Of a stretch of DNA of 43,959 nucleotides, positions 1 through 7,966 are shown in pieces. A program made the position numbers and the translations under genes. The notes below the pieces were generated by a model. It saw only the letters and a list, made by a program, of their open reading frames with translations, searched no databases and was not told where the DNA came from. Location: positions 1 to 43,959 of the forward strand of contig JBAUMF010000034.1 of the NCBI GenBank assembly GCA_049578545.1, in the 5' to 3' direction. Numbering within the stretch: the stretch's first letter is position 1; each line of letters begins with the position of its first letter. Origin of the DNA: DASQBT01 sp049578545 (GTDB taxonomy: Bacteria > Pseudomonadota > Gammaproteobacteria > Burkholderiales > Thiobacillaceae).

Positions 1-2
1 TC

Positions 3-68
3 AATCCCTTCCTCATCCAGAAGGAAATTCAACGTAAACTGAAGGCTATCTTCAAACTGCTTCGGTAA
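3..68 (+). CDS. C-terminal end of an unidentified gene (partial)
   Basis: An open frame enters from the left edge and stops at TAA 66-68. It encodes about 21 residues with a basic amphipathic end (IQRKLKAIFKLLR). The composition looks protein-like and the strand matches petA downstream, but there is too little to name a family. It could also be a chance frame. Confidence 0.3.
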   Translation, partial: NPFLIQKEIQRKLKAIFKLLR

Positions 69-212
69 CTATCCAATTTGAGACAACGAATCAGCCCTTC
101 GGTAACGTTTTAACTTGAGGCAATACGGCAGGCATTTCATCCGGGGCGCTAAAAAGGTTAAAATTACGAGGTTTTTATCCGCATCCTGGCCAAAACAGAG
201 GTTGATCAGCTT

Positions 213-806
213 ATGAGTCAGCAGGAAGTCAATCACAAGAGACGAAAGATCCTGGTTGCCGCAACATCTGGGGTCGGCATTGCCGCAGCCGCAGCCGTCG
301 CGGTGCCTTTTATCGAAAGCATGTTGCCCAGCGCCCGGGCGAAAGCTGCGGGCGCGCCCGTGGAGACGGATTTCTCCAAGATTGAGAAAGGCATGCTCTT
401 AACTGTTGAATGGCGTGGCAAGCCGGTGTGGGTTCTTAATCGCAGCAAGGAGATGCTGGATTTGCTGGGCAAACATGATGACAGGCTGTCCGATCCCAAC
501 TCTGAACAGCCGCAGCAGCCCCCTTATTGCAAGAATCCAACCCGTTCCATCAAGCCGGAGTATTTCGTGTGCGTGGGTATTTGCACGCACCTTGGCTGCT
601 CCCCCACTTTCCGGCCTGAAGTGGCTCCGGCCGATTTGGGGCCGGATTGGCCAGGAGGCTTTTTCTGTCCTTGCCATGGCTCACGCTTCGATCTGGCCGG
701 CCGAGTGTTCGCCGGCTCACCAGCACCGGTCAACCTCGTCGTTCCCCCGCACCGTTATGTGGATGATTCCCATATCCAGATCGGTCAAGATAGCCAAGGA
801 GCCTAA
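213..806 (+). CDS. petA: Ubiquinol-cytochrome c reductase iron-sulfur (Rieske) subunit
   Basis: This is the Rieske 2Fe-2S subunit of cytochrome bc1, which moves one electron from ubiquinol at the Qo site to cytochrome c1 on the periplasmic face. The 197-residue length is normal. An N-terminal KRRK stretch (about 9-12) followed by a hydrophobic Ala/Val-rich helix (about 14-34) fits the uncleaved Tat-type anchor of this family. The two cluster-binding boxes are intact: CTHLGC at 124-129 and CPCHGS at 152-157. It is the first gene of petABC, with petB starting 3 bases after its stop. No clear sigma70 promoter could be fixed in the 144 bases upstream, which contain several AT-rich stretches. Confidence 0.97.
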   Translation: MSQQEVNHKRRKILVAATSGVGIAAAAAVAVPFIESMLPSARAKAAGAPVETDFSKIEKGMLLTVEWRGKPVWVLNRSKEMLDLLGKHDDRLSDPNSEQPQQPPYCKNPTRSIKPEYFVCVGICTHLGCSPTFRPEVAPADLGPDWPGGFFCPCHGSRFDLAGRVFAGSPAPVNLVVPPHRYVDDSHIQIGQDSQGA

Positions 807-809
807 TCC

Positions 810-2045
810 ATGTCTCGAATGCAACAACTTATGACCTGGGTGGATGATCGTTTTCCGCTGACGGCCACCTTTAAAGCGCATCTCTCGGAATATTACGCGC
901 CGAAGAATTTCAATTTCTGGTATTTCTTCGGCTCCCTGGCCCTCTTAGTCCTGGTCATACAGATTGTCACGGGCATTTTTCTTGCCATGCATTACAAGCC
1001 GGATGCCAACATGGCTTTCGCCTCGGTCGAGTACATCATGCGTGACGTGGACTGGGGCTGGCTGATTCGCTATATTCATTCGACCGGCGCATCTGCATTT
1101 TTTATTGTCGTCTACCTGCACATGTTCCGCGGCCTGATGTATGGCTCCTATCGGCGACCGCGCGAACTGATCTGGCTGTTTGGCGTGGTCATCTATCTGG
1201 CACTGATGGCGGAAGCTTTCATGGGTTATCTGCTTCCCTGGGGGCAAATGTCCTACTGGGGCGCCCAAGTGATCGTCAACCTGTTCTCTGCTGTGCCCTT
1301 TGTCGGCAACGACCTGTCGCTGTGGATAAGAGGCGACTATGTTGTATCGGATGCCACGCTCAACCGCTTCTTCTCGTTCCATGTGATCGCAGTGCCGCTG
1401 GTTCTGTTGGGCCTTGTTGTAGCGCACCTCGTAGCCTTGCATGAAGTCGGCTCCAACAATCCGGATGGAATCGAGATCAAAAAACACAAGGATCCGGTTA
1501 CGCATATACCACTGGATGGCATTCCCTTCCATCCCTATTACACGGTAAAGGATATTGTTGGTGTCGTCGTGTTTCTCATCGTGTTTTCTGCAGTGGTGTT
1601 CTTTGCGCCCACGCTAGGGGGCTATTTCCTGGAAGCCAACAACTTCATCCCGGCCGACCCGTTCAAGACTCCGCCGCATATCGCTCCGGTCTGGTACTTC
1701 ACCCCGTTCTACGCCATCCTGCGTGCCGTTCCTCCTTTGTTTGGGTCGCAGTTCCCCGGGGTTATCCTGATGGGCGCCGCTGTGGTGATCTTTGCTGCAT
1801 TGCCCTGGCTGGATCGTGGCACCGTCAAGTCCATTCGCTATCGCGGAGCGCTATACAAGTGGTTCCTGACCGCGTTTGTGCTTGCATTCATTGGCTTGGG
1901 CTGGCTCGGGATTCAGCCTGCCTCCCCGCTGTATACCTGGTTTGCGCGAATTTTGAGCGTGGTGTACTTTGCATTCTTCGTGCTGATGCCCTGGTACACC
2001 AAGCTTGATAGAACCAAACCCGAACCGGAAAGGGTGACTGGCTGA
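810..2045 (+). CDS. petB: Cytochrome b subunit of the bc1 complex
   Basis: This is the membrane-embedded diheme cytochrome b that carries the Qo and Qi quinone sites. At 411 residues it is a full-length, non-split cytochrome b with about eight hydrophobic helices. The haem ligands are visible as His90 and His104 in one helix and His191 and His206 in another. The Qo-site motif is PVWY (in APVWYF, about residue 293) in place of the mitochondrial PEWY; this variant is known in beta- and gammaproteobacteria. Its TGA stop shares a base with the petC start, so translation of the two is likely coupled. Confidence 0.98.
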   Translation: MSRMQQLMTWVDDRFPLTATFKAHLSEYYAPKNFNFWYFFGSLALLVLVIQIVTGIFLAMHYKPDANMAFASVEYIMRDVDWGWLIRYIHSTGASAFFIVVYLHMFRGLMYGSYRRPRELIWLFGVVIYLALMAEAFMGYLLPWGQMSYWGAQVIVNLFSAVPFVGNDLSLWIRGDYVVSDATLNRFFSFHVIAVPLVLLGLVVAHLVALHEVGSNNPDGIEIKKHKDPVTHIPLDGIPFHPYYTVKDIVGVVVFLIVFSAVVFFAPTLGGYFLEANNFIPADPFKTPPHIAPVWYFTPFYAILRAVPPLFGSQFPGVILMGAAVVIFAALPWLDRGTVKSIRYRGALYKWFLTAFVLAFIGLGWLGIQPASPLYTWFARILSVVYFAFFVLMPWYTKLDRTKPEPERVTG

Positions 2046-2788
2046 TGAAATCAATGATCAAACTATTGGCTGCCCTGGCATTGGCTCCCTTGCTGGCGCT
2101 GGCTTCAGAAGGCGAGAACATCAAACTGGACAAGGCACCCATTGACCTGGCCAACCAGGCGTCATTGCAGCGGGGCGCACGTACGTTTGTGAATTACTGT
2201 TTGAATTGCCACAGTGCAAACTACATGCGTTACTCACGGTTGCAGGATCTTGGCCTGACTGATGAAGAAATCAAGAACAATCTCCTGTTCACGCGGGAAA
2301 AAGTGGGCGAGACCATGACAATTGCGATGAGCAAGGAGGATGCGAAGTCCTGGTTTGGTGCAGCCCCGCCTGATCTGAGCGTTATCGCTCGTTCACGTGG
2401 GCCAGACTGGCTCTTCACTTACCTGCGCAGCTTTTATCGTGACGATTCCCGTCCCACTGGCTGGAATAATATGGTATTCGACAAGGTTGGGATGCCCAAT
2501 GTCCTGGCAACGCTGCAGGGCGAGCAGATTGCCCATTTCCGGGTTGAAAAGGACCATGAAGGGAACGATCAGCAAGTTTTCGATCGCTTCGAACTGGTCA
2601 TACCTGGCTCGGTATCTCTCGCACAGTACGATGCAATGGTTGGCGACTTGGTCAACTATCTGGCGTGGATGGGCGAGCCCGCAAAGGAAAAGCGAATGAC
2701 GACCGGCATATTCGTGCTGCTTTTTCTCGGCATCTTTTTCGTTGTCGCCTATTACCTGAAGAAGGAATTCTGGAAGGACGTGCACTAG
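2045..2788 (+). CDS. petC: Cytochrome c1 subunit of the bc1 complex
   Basis: This is the periplasmic haem-c subunit that takes electrons from the Rieske protein and hands them to soluble cytochrome c. It has an N-terminal signal peptide (about 1-20, ending ALA). The covalent haem site CLNCH is at 52-56, and the likely axial methionine lies in GMPNVL (Met150). A C-terminal membrane anchor (about 220-240) ends in a short basic tail. The length of 247 residues is usual for the bacterial family. Its ATG overlaps the petB stop by one base and a strong terminator follows, so it is the last gene of the operon. Confidence 0.97.
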   Translation: MKSMIKLLAALALAPLLALASEGENIKLDKAPIDLANQASLQRGARTFVNYCLNCHSANYMRYSRLQDLGLTDEEIKNNLLFTREKVGETMTIAMSKEDAKSWFGAAPPDLSVIARSRGPDWLFTYLRSFYRDDSRPTGWNNMVFDKVGMPNVLATLQGEQIAHFRVEKDHEGNDQQVFDRFELVIPGSVSLAQYDAMVGDLVNYLAWMGEPAKEKRMTTGIFVLLFLGIFFVVAYYLKKEFWKDVH

Positions 2789-2812
2789 CGGTTTCGGTAG
2801 ATCACGTGACTG

Positions 2813-2843
2813 CAGCCGGACAAGTTCCGGCTGTTGGCTTTTT
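2813..2843 (+). terminator. Rho-independent terminator after petABC
   Basis: A perfect 8-bp stem (2813-2820 with 2826-2833, 5-nt loop) is GC-rich and is followed within a few bases by a T-rich run (2834-2843). It separates petABC from sspA. Confidence 0.8.
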
Positions 2844-2882
2844 GGATACATACAAATTATCAAGCATTAAGGAACTTCCATT

Positions 2883-3482
2883 ATGATGACTCTCTACTCA
2901 GGCACCATTGACCCATATAGCCACCGTTGCCGCATTGTGCTTTATGAAAAAGGCATGGACTTTGAAGTCATTGATGTGGATCTTCACAACAAGGCAGAAG
3001 ATCTTGCCGTCATCAACCCCTATGGCAAAGTCCCTGTTCTGGTCGAACGGGATTTGGTGCTTTCTGAATCCAACATCATCAATGAATATATCGATGAGCG
3101 CTTCCCTCATCCCCAGTTGATGCCCGCTGATCCTGTGATGCGGGCACGTGCCCGCCTGGTCCTGCACAACTTCGAAAATGATCTGTTTGCTCACGTAAAT
3201 CAACTCGAGCATGGCAGCCAGAAAACTGCAGACAAGTCGCGTCAGGAAATCCGTGACGCATTAACCAAGCTGACACCCATTCTCACAAAGCAAAAGTACT
3301 TGATGAACGATGAATTTTCCATGCTGGACGTGGCGATTGCTCCGTTGTTGTGGAGACTTGAGCATTACGACATCCAGCTTCCCAAGCAGGCTGCGCCGGT
3401 GCTCAAGTTTCGCGAACGTCTTTTCTCCCGTCCAGCATTTATCGATGCATTGACGCCTACGGAAAAGGCAATGCGCAAATAA
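2883..3482 (+). CDS. sspA: Stringent starvation protein A (glutathione-S-transferase fold)
   Basis: SspA is an RNA polymerase-associated protein with a GST fold that acts in stationary-phase and stress gene control. The 199-residue sequence has an N-terminal thioredoxin-like domain (about 1-80, with the family stretch NPYGKVPVLVERD and SESNIINEYID) and an all-helical C-terminal GST domain. A Shine-Dalgarno-like AAGGA precedes the ATG by about 9 bases. A second ATG directly follows, so the start may be 3 bases later. The sspB gene starts one base after the stop. The petABC-sspAB order is common in beta- and gammaproteobacteria. Confidence 0.93.
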   Translation: MMTLYSGTIDPYSHRCRIVLYEKGMDFEVIDVDLHNKAEDLAVINPYGKVPVLVERDLVLSESNIINEYIDERFPHPQLMPADPVMRARARLVLHNFENDLFAHVNQLEHGSQKTADKSRQEIRDALTKLTPILTKQKYLMNDEFSMLDVAIAPLLWRLEHYDIQLPKQAAPVLKFRERLFSRPAFIDALTPTEKAMRK

Positions 3483-3483
3483 C

Positions 3484-3906
3484 ATGGCAACGGGTGAGAA
3501 GCCGGGTTCCACGCGACCCTATTTGATCCGCGCCCTATATGAGTGGTGTGTGGACAATGGTTTTACGCCCTATTTGCTGGTTCATGTTGATGGACGTACC
3601 CGGGTTCCTGCTGGGTTCGCGAAGAATGGCCAGATCGTTCTCAATGTTGGTGCTGGGGCCACACGTAACCTGACCATGGATAATGACTGGATACGGTTTT
3701 CCGCCCGCTTCGGTGGTGTGTCACAGGAAATCAATGTGCCCGTGGACAGAGTGGCGGCCATCTATGCAAGGGAAAACGGGGAGGGTATGCAGTTTCCTAT
3801 TGATGAAGTCTCTCAGGAGCAGAAAACCGTTTCAGATCGCGGTGACAATGAACCTGAACTGCCAGAACCACCCAAGGGCAGACCTAAGCTGAAGATCATC
3901 AAATAA
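3484..3906 (+). CDS. sspB: ClpXP protease specificity-enhancing factor SspB
   Basis: SspB is the adaptor that captures ssrA-tagged proteins and delivers them to ClpXP. The 140 residues show the folded substrate-binding domain (about 8-105, including TRPYLIRALYEWC and PAGFAKNGQIVLNV). An acidic, low-complexity linker follows (about 108-130), then a short C-terminal tail RPKLKIIK that matches the ClpX-docking tail of the family. It sits one base after sspA and just upstream of tRNA-Thr, so the pair is probably co-transcribed. Confidence 0.93.
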   Translation: MATGEKPGSTRPYLIRALYEWCVDNGFTPYLLVHVDGRTRVPAGFAKNGQIVLNVGAGATRNLTMDNDWIRFSARFGGVSQEINVPVDRVAAIYARENGEGMQFPIDEVSQEQKTVSDRGDNEPELPEPPKGRPKLKIIK

Positions 3907-3946
3907 ACCGACGGGACGGCTGTTACAATTTCGCGTTACAAAAAAT

Positions 3947-4021
3947 GCCGCTTTAGCTCAGGGGTAGAGCAACCGCCTTGTAAGCGGTAGGTCGTCAGTT
4001 CGAATCCGACAAGCGGCACCA
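3947..4021 (+). tRNA. tRNA-Thr (anticodon TGT)
   Basis: A 75-nt cloverleaf can be folded by eye: acceptor 3947-3953 with 4011-4017, anticodon stem ACCGC/GCGGT around the loop CTTGTAA (anticodon TGT), and encoded CCA at 4019-4021. The T-stem 3994-3998/4006-4010 has one A-C mismatch (3997 with 4007), which is unusual. A TACAAT -10-like box lies at 3924-3929. The accessory block begins directly at its 3' end. Confidence 0.93.
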
Positions 4022-4048
4022 TTTAAATCAATGGCTTAGCTAAGTTTT

Positions 4049-4077
4049 GGGGGCTGGGCTGGGCTGGGTAGGGTAGG
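4049..4077 (+). repeat. GGGCT short tandem repeat, G-quadruplex-type motif
   Basis: Five G-tracts (4049-4053, 4056-4058, 4061-4063, 4066-4068, 4071-4073) are separated by 2-nt loops (CT, CT, CT, TA), with a further GG at 4076. The sequence satisfies the usual G3+N1-7 quadruplex pattern. It lies 28 bases after tRNA-Thr, in the spacer before a convergent gene. Confidence 0.75.
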
Positions 4078-4118
4078 CTAATAACGAGCTAATAATGGTG
4101 AGGGCGGAATTCTTCCTG

Positions 4119-4952
4119 CTACCCAGCAGCCAAATGCAGATCGAATTGGCATAACCAGCGAATATAAGCACTGCCCGTGCTCACGATGTGAATAGCCATC
4201 TCGTCACTTGGCGCAATCGGTTCCTCTGTCGCTTGCCCGTGTCTGTAATGGTGGACGGCGTCAACCCAATCGGCAACTGAAGAAAACAACCCAACGGTAA
4301 CGGTCTTCTCAATGGCGTCAACATTCCCAACGGACAGACACCGATCCTTCAGAGCGTTTTCGACGACCTTCCTACTGAGATTCCTTGCGTCAACCATCTG
4401 CCTGACCAGAATCTCCAGCGATTCGAATATCGACCGCACCGCAGCCTTCGTATCTCGCGGGTCGCGGTCGAGGTGACCATAGGCGTTCTCATATGCTGTT
4501 CTCACCGCCGCGTAGCGGGGGCTATCTAATACGGCAAGGACCGAGACGCGATTGCGTTCAAACTCTTGGTCTACGAAATAGTGAACGACGCATTCATCAT
4601 CGACGATGTAGCCAACATTTTCTTCGCGCATCGCCCGAGCAACATGTGTTCGCCACATGAGAGCCGCCGCCGTCCGTCCGACCTGTGTGAGTTCCTGATA
4701 AACGATTGTGATTGAATCTAGGACATCCGTGAGTTCACCGCGTGTGAATACCGCACTAACGAGATAACCGCCCACACCATGTGGCACTTCGATGCCAGCA
4801 TCGCGCTGCATTGCGATTCTTATTCGATCCTCGTGGTCGTAAAGGTGCTCCCGGCAATAGGCAGCCAGGCGATTTCTGAAACGCCGGCTGTCGCGGGCAG
4901 GGGTGCCTCGCTCCAAGTAAAGCAGTGAGAATCGTTGTCCTTGATCGGGCAT
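4119..4952 (-). CDS. Uncharacterised protein, possibly HEPN/AbiJ-like
   Basis: A 277-residue soluble, mostly helical protein that I cannot assign with certainty. The N-terminus carries LLYLERGTPARDSRRFRNRLAAY, a pattern reminiscent of small AbiJ-type N-terminal domains. The C-terminal third (from about residue 170) is a helical region rich in SLEILVRQMVDARN and VDAVHHYRHGQ followed by SGSAYIRWL. It resembles the end of HEPN-type domains, but the canonical R-X4-6-H pair is not clearly formed. It stands alone on the minus strand right behind tRNA-Thr, convergent to sspAB, which is a typical place for cargo of integrated elements. A defence role is inference only. Confidence 0.7.
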   Translation of the reverse strand: MPDQGQRFSLLYLERGTPARDSRRFRNRLAAYCREHLYDHEDRIRIAMQRDAGIEVPHGVGGYLVSAVFTRGELTDVLDSITIVYQELTQVGRTAAALMWRTHVARAMREENVGYIVDDECVVHYFVDQEFERNRVSVLAVLDSPRYAAVRTAYENAYGHLDRDPRDTKAAVRSIFESLEILVRQMVDARNLSRKVVENALKDRCLSVGNVDAIEKTVTVGLFSSVADWVDAVHHYRHGQATEEPIAPSDEMAIHIVSTGSAYIRWLCQFDLHLAAG

Positions 4953-5216
4953 GCGTCTTTCCTGGTCTAGGTGATGGGCTGACGATCAGCCTACCCTCGC
5001 AGGCGTTGCATCATTGCTGGCGAATGTACCGCACACCCTGGCGAGGACAAAGGCAAATTGTCAGCCCCCCCGATTTCGTTCCTTGTTGCGTAGGTGGGCT
5101 GCGCGGAGCCAAGGGGAACCATTCCTTGGAGAGACCGCAGTTCGGGGGCAGCTCAGGAAAACCGCCCGCCTCAAAGCACAAGGGGCTGCAAAGAAACCAC
5201 CGACAAGGAGGATTCA

Positions 5217-5495
5217 GTGGGAGGCGGCAGCCCGTTGTGCGCACTCAACGCACCCTTATTTCACGAGGTGGTTGACGTGGCACACCCCGCTACTTCAGAC
5301 CGACCCAGCAGAACTGTTTCCAGCTTTCAGGGTCTGCATTTGTATTGGGACAACAATCGTGTTCTTGGCCAGCCGCCAGATGCCCAGGCCGACACCATCT
5401 GGGTGGAGAGCGGGGACTTCTTATCGGCGAGCTTGCCTTATCGAATGTTCCGGCTGCACTCGATGATCAAGGAGCAAGAAGATGATGCACGGTAG
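5217..5495 (+). CDS. Small unrecognised protein, GTG start
   Basis: A 92-residue frame starts at GTG 5217, preceded by a consensus Shine-Dalgarno AAGGAGG (5205-5211) at 5-base spacing. It overlaps the following gene by 14 bases, as expected for translational coupling. The C-terminal half (LYWDNNRVLG, then IWVESGDFL and LPYRMFRLHSMIKEQEDD) looks like folded protein, but I recognise no family. The 260 bases before it (4953-5216) show no convincing gene. The good ribosome site is the main argument. The frame could also be a remnant. Confidence 0.42.
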   Translation: MGGGSPLCALNAPLFHEVVDVAHPATSDRPSRTVSSFQGLHLYWDNNRVLGQPPDAQADTIWVESGDFLSASLPYRMFRLHSMIKEQEDDAR

Positions 5496-6096
5496 GGTCG
5501 ATGGCGAAACCAAGGAGAGCCTTCTGGTTGCCGTTTATGATGACGAAACCAGGGCGCAGCGCGCAGTCGAGAAACTCAGCGAGGAGGGCTTTGCCATGGA
5601 CATGCTGTCGGTGCTCGGTCGCGCCCATCCCTCAGGTGACGATGTACTGGGCATCTACTACACCAGCATGGGTGCCCGGATGGAGGCCTGGGCGAAGCAG
5701 GGTGCGCTCTGGGGCGCGCTCTGGGGCTTGTTGACAGGGGCCGCTGCCATGTTTGTCCTGCCTGGCCTCGGGCCGGTGCTTGCTGCCGGTCCTATCGTGG
5801 AAGCCGTGATCAGCGTGCTGGGTGGCGGTGTGGTCGGCGCAGCGGTTGGCAGTGCGGTGGGTGGCGCTGCCATGACCGGGGCCGCAGCAGCAACCCATCT
5901 GGCCACGGTCATGCACCGCATGGGCGTTCCACAGGATCAACTGGATCATCTGCACCAGGCAATCGAAGAAGGGCATTATGTGCTGTTGCTTAGAGAGGCC
6001 AGCGCTCAGGTTCAGCCATGGCAAGCGATTCTTGATTGGAGTGGCGCGCGAGAGATCCTGGAATTGCCGTATACGGGAATCAAGGACGCGATCTGA
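5482..6096 (+). CDS. DUF1269/general-stress-type membrane-associated protein
   Basis: The 204-residue protein begins with a ferredoxin-like alpha/beta domain (about 12-60, LLVAVYDDETRAQRAVEKLSEEGF) as in the YflT/general-stress 17M family. It continues with a long Gly/Ala-rich hydrophobic segment (about 73-137) that could form two membrane-inserted or glycine-zipper helices, and ends in a second small domain (about 140-204, GHYVLLLREA). This layout is known for uncharacterised DUF1269-type proteins near metal or redox genes. A GGAGCAAGAAG sequence precedes the ATG. The function is unknown; a stress-related role is inference from the family. Confidence 0.72.
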   Translation: MMHGRVDGETKESLLVAVYDDETRAQRAVEKLSEEGFAMDMLSVLGRAHPSGDDVLGIYYTSMGARMEAWAKQGALWGALWGLLTGAAAMFVLPGLGPVLAAGPIVEAVISVLGGGVVGAAVGSAVGGAAMTGAAAATHLATVMHRMGVPQDQLDHLHQAIEEGHYVLLLREASAQVQPWQAILDWSGAREILELPYTGIKDAI

Positions 6097-6184
6097 GAGA
6101 GGAAGGCTACAATCTGAAAGACACAACGACATCGGCAAGATGCGGAATCTCCTCACCGAGGATTGAGGAGGGGAAGCAAACAAC

Positions 6185-6568
6185 ATGAATGAAACCCGTG
6201 CAAAGTCGCCCAAAGGACCGTTCGAGGTCAGTCGAGCAATCCCATTATTGGATGTCCCCGCGCAAAAGCTTGAAGAAGCCATAGAGAACATCACCCGTGT
6301 TGAGCCAGTCATCCGCGCGCATATGGATCGACAGGGTCGTTTGCGCATTCGGTACGACGCTTCCTGCGTTAGTATTCGCGACATCGAACGCTTTCTCGAT
6401 GAAGCGGGATTGGGGCATCCTTCCAGCTCCTGGTGGCGATTCAAGTCGGCCTGGTATCGCTTTCTAGATGACACTGCGCGGTCTAACGCCCTTTCACGGG
6501 GCGGAGCATGCTGCAGCCGCCCACCTTCACCATGGAGTGGCGACCGCAACATGGATCGGAAGGACTGA
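6185..6568 (+). CDS. Small heavy-metal-associated-like (HMA fold) protein
   Basis: A 127-residue protein with a GGAGGGGAAG ribosome site before the ATG. Residues about 15-80 have the beta-alpha-beta-beta-alpha-beta pattern of HMA domains (SRAIPLLDVPAQKLEEAIENI, then RLRIRYDASCVSIRDIERFLDEAGL). The usual metal-binding CXXC is absent, as in HMA2-type proteins that accompany P-type ATPases. The tail (about 105-127) is Cys/Pro-rich and less regular. It lies 88 bases after the DUF1269-type gene and the two may share a transcript. No transporter gene is present nearby. Confidence 0.6.
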   Translation: MNETRAKSPKGPFEVSRAIPLLDVPAQKLEEAIENITRVEPVIRAHMDRQGRLRIRYDASCVSIRDIERFLDEAGLGHPSSSWWRFKSAWYRFLDDTARSNALSRGGACCSRPPSPWSGDRNMDRKD

Positions 6569-6798
6569 ATCCTGACGTTGGCTGACAAGGCTGGAGCCCG
6601 GGGTTGTTACGTTCAGCTTCGGCGAACCACGGCCAACCGTGGCTTTCGGCGAGGAACAGCCCCAGACGAGGTGCGAGAATCGCACCGATCTTCATCTGCT
6701 CGACGCCAATTGGGAGTCATTCGGAGTACTGGTACGTGGTGGCACCTCTGTTTCGGCGGCCAGTCAGACTCAGGCTTGGAAATTCTCTGACTTAGGTG

Positions 6799-7713
6799 TC
6801 AATTGGCCATCAGGATCTTATCCCAGGATGGGTGTGGCCCGATGCGTTGGGAAATAAACTCAACAAGAGCCCGGACCCGGTGGGGCACAAACCGGTTGCT
6901 CGGGAAGATCGCATAGATGCCCATGTCCGGTGTCGGGAACCTGGGCAGCAGAATTTCCAACTGGCGCGCACGCACGGCCTGTTCGGCGATGAACGTGGGA
7001 CTGTAGCTGATGCCCAGGCCACGTATTGCGGCTGCAAGCAGGGCGTCGCCGCTGTTGGCCTCCAGTCTGCCCTTAACGGGGAACCAGCGGGTTTCGCGGT
7101 CAATAACAAACGCCCAGCTTGAGCGCGCTGCCAGTAAATAGCCAAAGCATTCGTGCTTAATGAGTTCCCTTGGGTGTTTGGGCCGGCCGTGGCGCTTCAA
7201 ATAATCTGACGAGGCGACAACGACCCCCTTGCTGCCGCCCAGCTTGCGTGCCACGTCTCCCGGATCAAGTCGGTCCGTGATGCGAATTGCAAGATCAAAC
7301 CCGCCTTCAATCAGGTTGATCCGGCGATCGCTGAATTCCAGTTCAATGGACACCTCCGGATTTACAGTCAAGAAATCTCCGAACATTGGCATCAATTGCC
7401 GAATGCCAAAGGAAAAAGGCAGGGTAATACGGATGTGGCCGCGTGGTATGTGGCTGTCTTCGGTCAGCCCGGCTTCGGCAGCTTCTACCAGGCCCAGAAT
7501 CTCGCGGCATTTTTCCAGGTAGGCTGCACCGGCGGAGGTGAGGCTCAGACGTCGCGTGCTGCGAGCAAGCAGCTTGGTGCCCAGATGTGCCTCAAGCCCG
7601 GCAACTTGCCGAGTCACGACGGAGCGTGCCACGTTCAATTGCTGCGCCACGGCCGCGAAGCTGCCCAGTTCGGCAACTCGAATAAAGAGCCGCATGCTAT
7701 CGAGTCGATCCAC
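6799..7713 (-). CDS. LysR-family transcriptional regulator
   Basis: The 304-residue protein has the N-terminal LysR winged helix-turn-helix (about 1-60, MRLFIRVAELGSFAAVAQQL and RSVVTRQVAGLEAHLG) and a periplasmic-binding-like effector domain with typical strings such as DLAIRI and GLGISYSP. I chose the GTG at 7713 (VDRLDSMRLF) because a GGGAG sequence lies about 8 bases before it; an upstream ATG at 7761 would run through the operator palindrome. It is divergent from the DOPA-dioxygenase-like pseudogene and probably controls it and itself. It is intact, unlike the genes it appears to control. Confidence 0.88.
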   Translation of the reverse strand: MDRLDSMRLFIRVAELGSFAAVAQQLNVARSVVTRQVAGLEAHLGTKLLARSTRRLSLTSAGAAYLEKCREILGLVEAAEAGLTEDSHIPRGHIRITLPFSFGIRQLMPMFGDFLTVNPEVSIELEFSDRRINLIEGGFDLAIRITDRLDPGDVARKLGGSKGVVVASSDYLKRHGRPKHPRELIKHECFGYLLAARSSWAFVIDRETRWFPVKGRLEANSGDALLAAAIRGLGISYSPTFIAEQAVRARQLEILLPRFPTPDMGIYAIFPSNRFVPHRVRALVEFISQRIGPHPSWDKILMAN

Positions 7714-7737
7714 GGATGTCTCCCAAAAGCGCCTCCG

Positions 7738-7764
7738 ATATTGTTGCGATATTAGCAACAATAT
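7738..7764. promoter_or_regulatory. Operator-like perfect palindrome in the LysR divergent region
   Basis: Two perfect 10-base arms (atattgttgc at 7738-7747 and gcaacaatat at 7755-7764) flank a 7-base AT-rich centre. The arms contain the T-N11-A pattern of LysR binding sites. The palindrome lies 25 bases upstream of the regulator's GTG and about 200 bases upstream of the divergent gene, as expected for autoregulation plus activation. Confidence 0.7.
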
Positions 7765-7966
7765 TTTGTTAATTGTTAGCTATTTCTGACACCCAGGCTT
7801 ACCTATAGTTCGTTCAACGCTGAAACAAACGGTTCGAGATTGGGACCATGACTTATCGCGCCGGCACAAACAGGAGCGTCCTGTTTGTGATGGAGTGACT
7901 CTCCAATCGCTGTGACATAAGCCAAGCAGCCGTGAGTCCCCCGTGCCGGGAGAATTGGAGCCTGAA

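Noticed and set aside
945..1532. Long minus-strand frame (195 codons) inside petB
   Set aside because: It is a mirror of a highly conserved gene; composition and lack of a ribosome site mark it as a shadow.
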